From Epiperipatus broadwayi (Eukaryota > Onychophora > Udeonychophora > Euonychophora > Peripatidae), in assembly GCA_028023455.1 (NCBI GenBank), contig JAQFVV010000001.1, positions 25,719,401-25,783,400 on the forward strand: 64,000 bases of DNA. The letters run 5' to 3'. The notes beneath the pieces were generated by a model. The model ran no database searches. It was not told where the DNA came from and saw nothing but the letters and a program-made list of their open reading frames with translations. The translations under genes were made by a program, and so were the position numbers. Positions within the stretch are counted from its first letter, which is position 1. The number at the start of each line of letters is the position of its first letter. Shown here one piece after another: positions 61,850 through 64,000 of the stretch.

Positions 61850-61867
61850 GCACCCAGCATGGGGCCA
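61850..61867 (+). promoter_or_regulatory. degenerate tRNA-Lys-type primer-binding site of a second gypsy element
   Basis: TTGCACCCAGCATGGGGC matches the PBS of the 33141-48008 element at 15 of 18 positions, and the following bases CAT agree too. It is preceded by TTAGTTACA, similar to an LTR end. The Gag remnant of the same strand starts 1.2 kb downstream. The 5' LTR should lie upstream, but its extent was not determined. Confidence 0.65.
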
Positions 61868-63059
61868 TGATGTTACCATATACCTGAGATAAGGAGGAGT
61901 CTATAGAATGATGGGAGATGTGTGGTTAAAAAAGAGAGAAATTTTTTAGTAAAAATTTTTTTTTTCTCAGTAATAAATTTTTTTTTGCCTTACAAAATTG
62001 TCTTAGCCATAAGATCTTATTTTAGATTTGTATATGATGATGTTTGATATGATTTAATTTTCATTGATGATGATAAAATGGGTACAGCCATAAAACAGCT
62101 TAGTTTTTTTTCTCAATTTTGAAAATAGATATGTATATCACAACTTAAGACAGTGGTGAAATAATTTTTTGAAATATTAGATTGATTTATTGCCACATAG
62201 GACAGGCATAGTAATAGTGATGAATTATGGGATAGTAGTCTCATGTGTGTTTGGGGAGTTCATTTTGTAAAAAAGTCTATGATTTTGGAGGTAGGATTGG
62301 ATATTTGATCATTGGAGTTTGGTTGGTTAGATTGCAGTTTTGATGATGAGTGGAAAGTTTTGTCATTGCCTTGAGAATGCTAGGTATTTGTGTAACCCAT
62401 TCACTGCTCCAATCCAATTTATAAGTTATCTTTATTTTATGATGAAGCAGTTAACAGCAGTCATGCCATGATATCAGCTTATAAGTCTCCAAGACAGAGA
62501 GCAATGCTTCATTTTCTGTAGCCTATAATAAGCAGAGCGTCCTTTGATACTTGCCACATAAGACTCCAAGAGAGAGAGAGCAAGGCATAGTTTATCTACT
62601 TTAGCTACTAAGACTTAAAAATACCTCTTTTATTCAACAGAGTTTGCATCATTCAATCAAGGGTTGTGGTAGTTAATAGTGATCAAATTGGGATGATCTG
62701 AGTGCTCATGATGTGTTGTGTGATTATAGTGCTGTGACTGAATTCTTTTATTTATTTCATGATTGTAAACTGCTAATCATTCTGTGGACTGTCAGTATCT
62801 GTCAGATCTCTAGGGGAATGGATGGATGTATAATTTGGGCTATTGCAGACAGACATGCACTATATAGATTATTGTTGTGTGATTCATTGAATGAGGGATA
62901 TTAAATAAAAACATTTTTGTATCTCTAATGCATAGTAAAGCAAGGTGAAAAAAAGCAAATCAGTCAATCAGTCAGAGATAGGTGTCAGATAAGGAAGTGA
63001 TGTGTGTGTGTTTTTGATGGTCAGGGAGGCACAAATGGGATATATATAATTTTAAAAAC

Positions 63060-64000
63060 ATGAGTGAACTAAATAATACAATTGAGGATGTTATGGAAGA
63101 AGAGGGTGTCCCAATCCCAGGAATCAGTGATAGTTTTTATACTGAAGAAGAGGATGGGGTGGTTTTCTTAAAAAAACACAAGGAGAAGGGGAAGTAGAAA
63201 AAAATGCCTCTAAAGTTAATACCAATAATAAGGCCTCAAGGGTGGAAGTAGATGAGGAGCCAGAAGTTGGACAGACTCAGATGGCAAAACAAGCACCATC
63301 AGAGATGGAAATAATGATGAGGCAGATGCTTAAAAGTATGGAAAGTCTAAAAGAAGATACTAAGAGTTTAAAAAAAGTAATAAAATTTAGAACAAAAGAT
63401 TGAGGAAAGTAATAAAAGTCATAAAAGTTTAGAACAGAAGATGGAGAAAATATAGAAAGTCTAAGAAAGATAGTAAGCAAGGTATGGAAAGTTTGAGGGA
63501 AGATCTCAAAGCAAAAATAGATAACTCTATTGAGAGCAACAGCTGAATGATCATAGCCTTGGAAACTAGGATTGAAAAATTCAATATAGAGTGTAAGAAT
63601 AGGTTTGCATTATTAGAGGATAGGATAGAAGGAGTGTGTAAATCTATGGAAGTGGCCAAACAGGAGGGCTGTCAGGGATTGCAGTCATTAAAGGCTCAAG
63701 TGGAGCAGTCTATTGAAAGAAAATAAGAAAGAAATTGAGTTAGTTAGGAATGAGGTCCATGGATTGGTCTCCCAATCCATATCAGAAGGCATAAAAAGGA
63801 ATGCCAAAATAACTTCTGCAGGAATTAATATCAGATTAGAGGAGGTGGTAGCCAAAGTGGACTCATATTAGAAAGCTACCTTCTGCATGGATCAAACCCT
63901 CACTATGAAAAACAAGTTTAGTGGCTTAGAAAAAGAAATCTGAGAAGTTAAGGGAAGCATGGCCAATGAGTGTGTACAAATGGACCAAAATATTAGAAAA
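63060..64000 (+). pseudogene. second gypsy Gag, coiled-coil N-terminus, broken, runs off the window
   Basis: ATG at 63060 (MSELNNTIEDVMEEEG) followed by an acidic N-terminus, then a TAG at 63195-63197 after 45 codons. In shifting frames the sequence continues as coiled coil: EIMMRQMLKSMESLKEDTK, SLEQKMEK, ALETRIEKF, FALLEDRIEGVCKSMEVAK. This resembles the Gag at 40895-43078 in start (MSE), acidic head and long heptad region. Several frameshifts and stops make it a pseudogene. The Gag fold and Pol would lie beyond base 64000. Confidence 0.72.

Overview
The window looks like AT-rich, repeat-dense intronic DNA from an invertebrate animal. A cephalopod or other mollusc is my best guess, from the very long introns, the abundant (AT)n and (ATT)n microsatellites and the many Penelope-like retroelements. 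That assignment is inference, because no marker gene fixes the species. The only host coding sequence I can support is two short exons, 20773-20910 and 52395-52565 on the + strand. Together they encode a piece of the extracellular Venus-flytrap domain of a GABA-B-receptor-like class C GPCR. Both are phase 0 with good splice sites, and they are separated by a 31.5 kb intron. The flanks (1-20772 and 52566-64000) are presumably neighbouring introns of the same gene; I found no further exons in them.

Left flank: a decayed piggyBac transposase fragment (about 1840-2400), a palindromic Penelope-like element (PLE) at 5598-6340, a foldback repeat (6486-6619), a 184-bp hAT MITE with 8-bp target duplications (8769-8952), remains of an I-like LINE on the minus strand (9689-13260: an ORF1 with CCHC knuckle, the start of the ORF2 endonuclease, an ORF2 C-terminus and a (TAA)n-type tail), another PLE terminus cluster (14037-14436), and a 4.3-kb solo LTR (16090 to about 20375) ending about 400 bp before the first exon.

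Within the large intron: a palindromic PLE (about 21290-23090) interrupted by an approximately 790-bp hairpin, a structured SINE-like repeat, about 10 kb of featureless AT-rich sequence, and then a 14.9-kb Ty3/gypsy element on the minus strand (33141-48008). That element has 4,351-bp LTRs, a tRNA-Lys-type primer-binding site, a polypurine tract, a long coiled-coil Gag and a nearly intact Pol broken by a single TGA in the integrase. It is followed by a second kind of PLE (48076-49195), a LINE-tail microsatellite, a 41-44-bp minisatellite and a 345-bp trinucleotide tract that ends 54 bp before the second exon.

Right flank: a 690-bp-armed PLE palindrome (53445-55283), a further PLE with RT and GIY-YIG remnants (55330-56998), SINE-like copies, and at the window edge the PBS and broken Gag of a second gypsy element related to the first (61850-64000).

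The recurrent themes are PLEs arranged as inverted dimers with their 3' ends outward, a short hammerhead-like hairpin (stem then GAAAG or GAAAC) at those 3' ends, and insertion of both PLEs and giant-LTR elements into (AT)n tracts.
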